Assembly (NCBI GenBank): GCA_018401495.1
Contig: JAGYJX010000010.1
Location: 62,001 to 126,000, forward strand
Length of the DNA stretch: 64,000 nucleotides
Direction: 5' to 3'
Source of the DNA: Rhodospirillaceae bacterium
GTDB taxonomy: Bacteria > Pseudomonadota > Alphaproteobacteria > Thalassobaculales > Thalassobaculaceae
In this document: piece by piece, positions 63,896 to 64,000 of the stretch
Numbering within the stretch: the first letter of the stretch is position 1
How the letters are laid out: the number at the start of each line of letters is the position of its first letter
Notes under the pieces: generated by a model
What the model was told of the DNA's origin: nothing
The model's database searches: none
The model's input: only the letters and a program-made list of their open reading frames with translations
Program-made: the position numbers and the translations under genes

Positions 63896-64000
63896 GTGCG
63901 GATTACCCTGGTCGCGGTCGGCCGCGCGCGGCGCGGCCCGGTCGAGGAATTGTGCCGGGAGTATGCCGGCCGGCTGCCGTGGACCGTGGAGATCCAGGAG
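63896..64000 (+). CDS. rlmH: RlmH 23S rRNA (pseudouridine1915-N3)-methyltransferase (3' cut by window edge)
   Basis: Only the first 35 codons from a GTG at 63896 are present. MRITLVAVGRARRGPVEELC and the following YAGRLPWTVEIQE are typical of RlmH N-termini. It follows rsfS by six bases, the usual gene order. Confidence 0.82.
   Translation, partial: MRITLVAVGRARRGPVEELCREYAGRLPWTVEIQE

Overview
The window is a very GC-rich, densely coded chromosomal segment of an alphaproteobacterium, most likely of the Rhodospirillales/Azospirillales type. Evidence is the rplU-rpmA-obgE-proB-proA-nadD-rsfS-rlmH string, a usg gene, apaG, CIRCE-controlled groESL, folE with an alphaproteobacterial-type leader and betaine-lipid genes btaAB. 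I see no phage, transposase, CRISPR array or plasmid function. It is mostly housekeeping and transport with a few accessory islands.

Layout: (1-3012) an ada gene cut by the left edge, a GNAT acetyltransferase, and a two-gene unit of a BNR/sialidase-like propeller plus an orphan MoaD/ThiS-like protein ending in Gly-Gly. (3123-7754) a ugpBAEC glycerol-3-phosphate ABC importer with a candidate Pho box. (7764-12642) two nearly identical trkH genes in tandem, divergent from an SLC13/RCK transporter. (12670-16392) an unrecognised protein, a DHDPS-family lyase, a YdjM-like membrane hydrolase and an SCO protein. (16518-19866) cobalamin genes cobK, a CobC-type phosphatase, cobS and cobT. (19871-22271) Nudix hydrolase, an ABC-2 exporter pair and tRNA-Gly(CCC). 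(22435-24863) an RTX-repeat protein, apaG and folE. (24869-31809) argE, btaB/btaA, a lipoprotein, hslO, argF and argD. (31988-35326) marR-MATE, an ABC-2 permease and recX. (35464-39996) acetyl-CoA synthetase and a DUF2157/DUF4401/GDYXXLXY membrane module. (40108-41335) a Fic protein with an AT-rich repeat upstream and a possible antitoxin remnant behind it. (41380-45815) HDAC-like deacetylase, amidase, 3-hydroxyisobutyrate dehydrogenase-like enzyme and AEC transporter. (45982-52400) an RND efflux pair, a TerB-like protein, a second dehydrogenase and a HAD phosphatase. (52429-58273) a PilZ-like protein, groESL, usg, a ferredoxin/ferredoxin reductase pair and a K+ channel. (58458-64000) the ribosomal/obg/proline/nadD/rsfS/rlmH cluster, cut by the right edge.

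A striking property of the sequence is the number of single-base frame breaks: I count 23 in 18 otherwise conserved genes (for example acs, proA, proB, cobT, RND pump), 22 of them explained by one extra base and one (usg) by one missing base. After correction each reading frame closes at family length. Such uniform breaks in essential genes point to sequencing or assembly indels, so these genes are annotated as single genes spanning the break and not as decayed pseudogenes.

Functionally the segment is rich in phosphate-economy functions (Ugp importer, betaine lipids), cobalamin assembly, arginine and proline synthesis, and potassium transport. The most interesting loci are the propeller/MoaD-like pair, the three tandem Shine-Dalgarno/ATG units in front of the first dehydrogenase, the MarR operator pair, the Fic locus and the uncharacterised three-gene membrane module.
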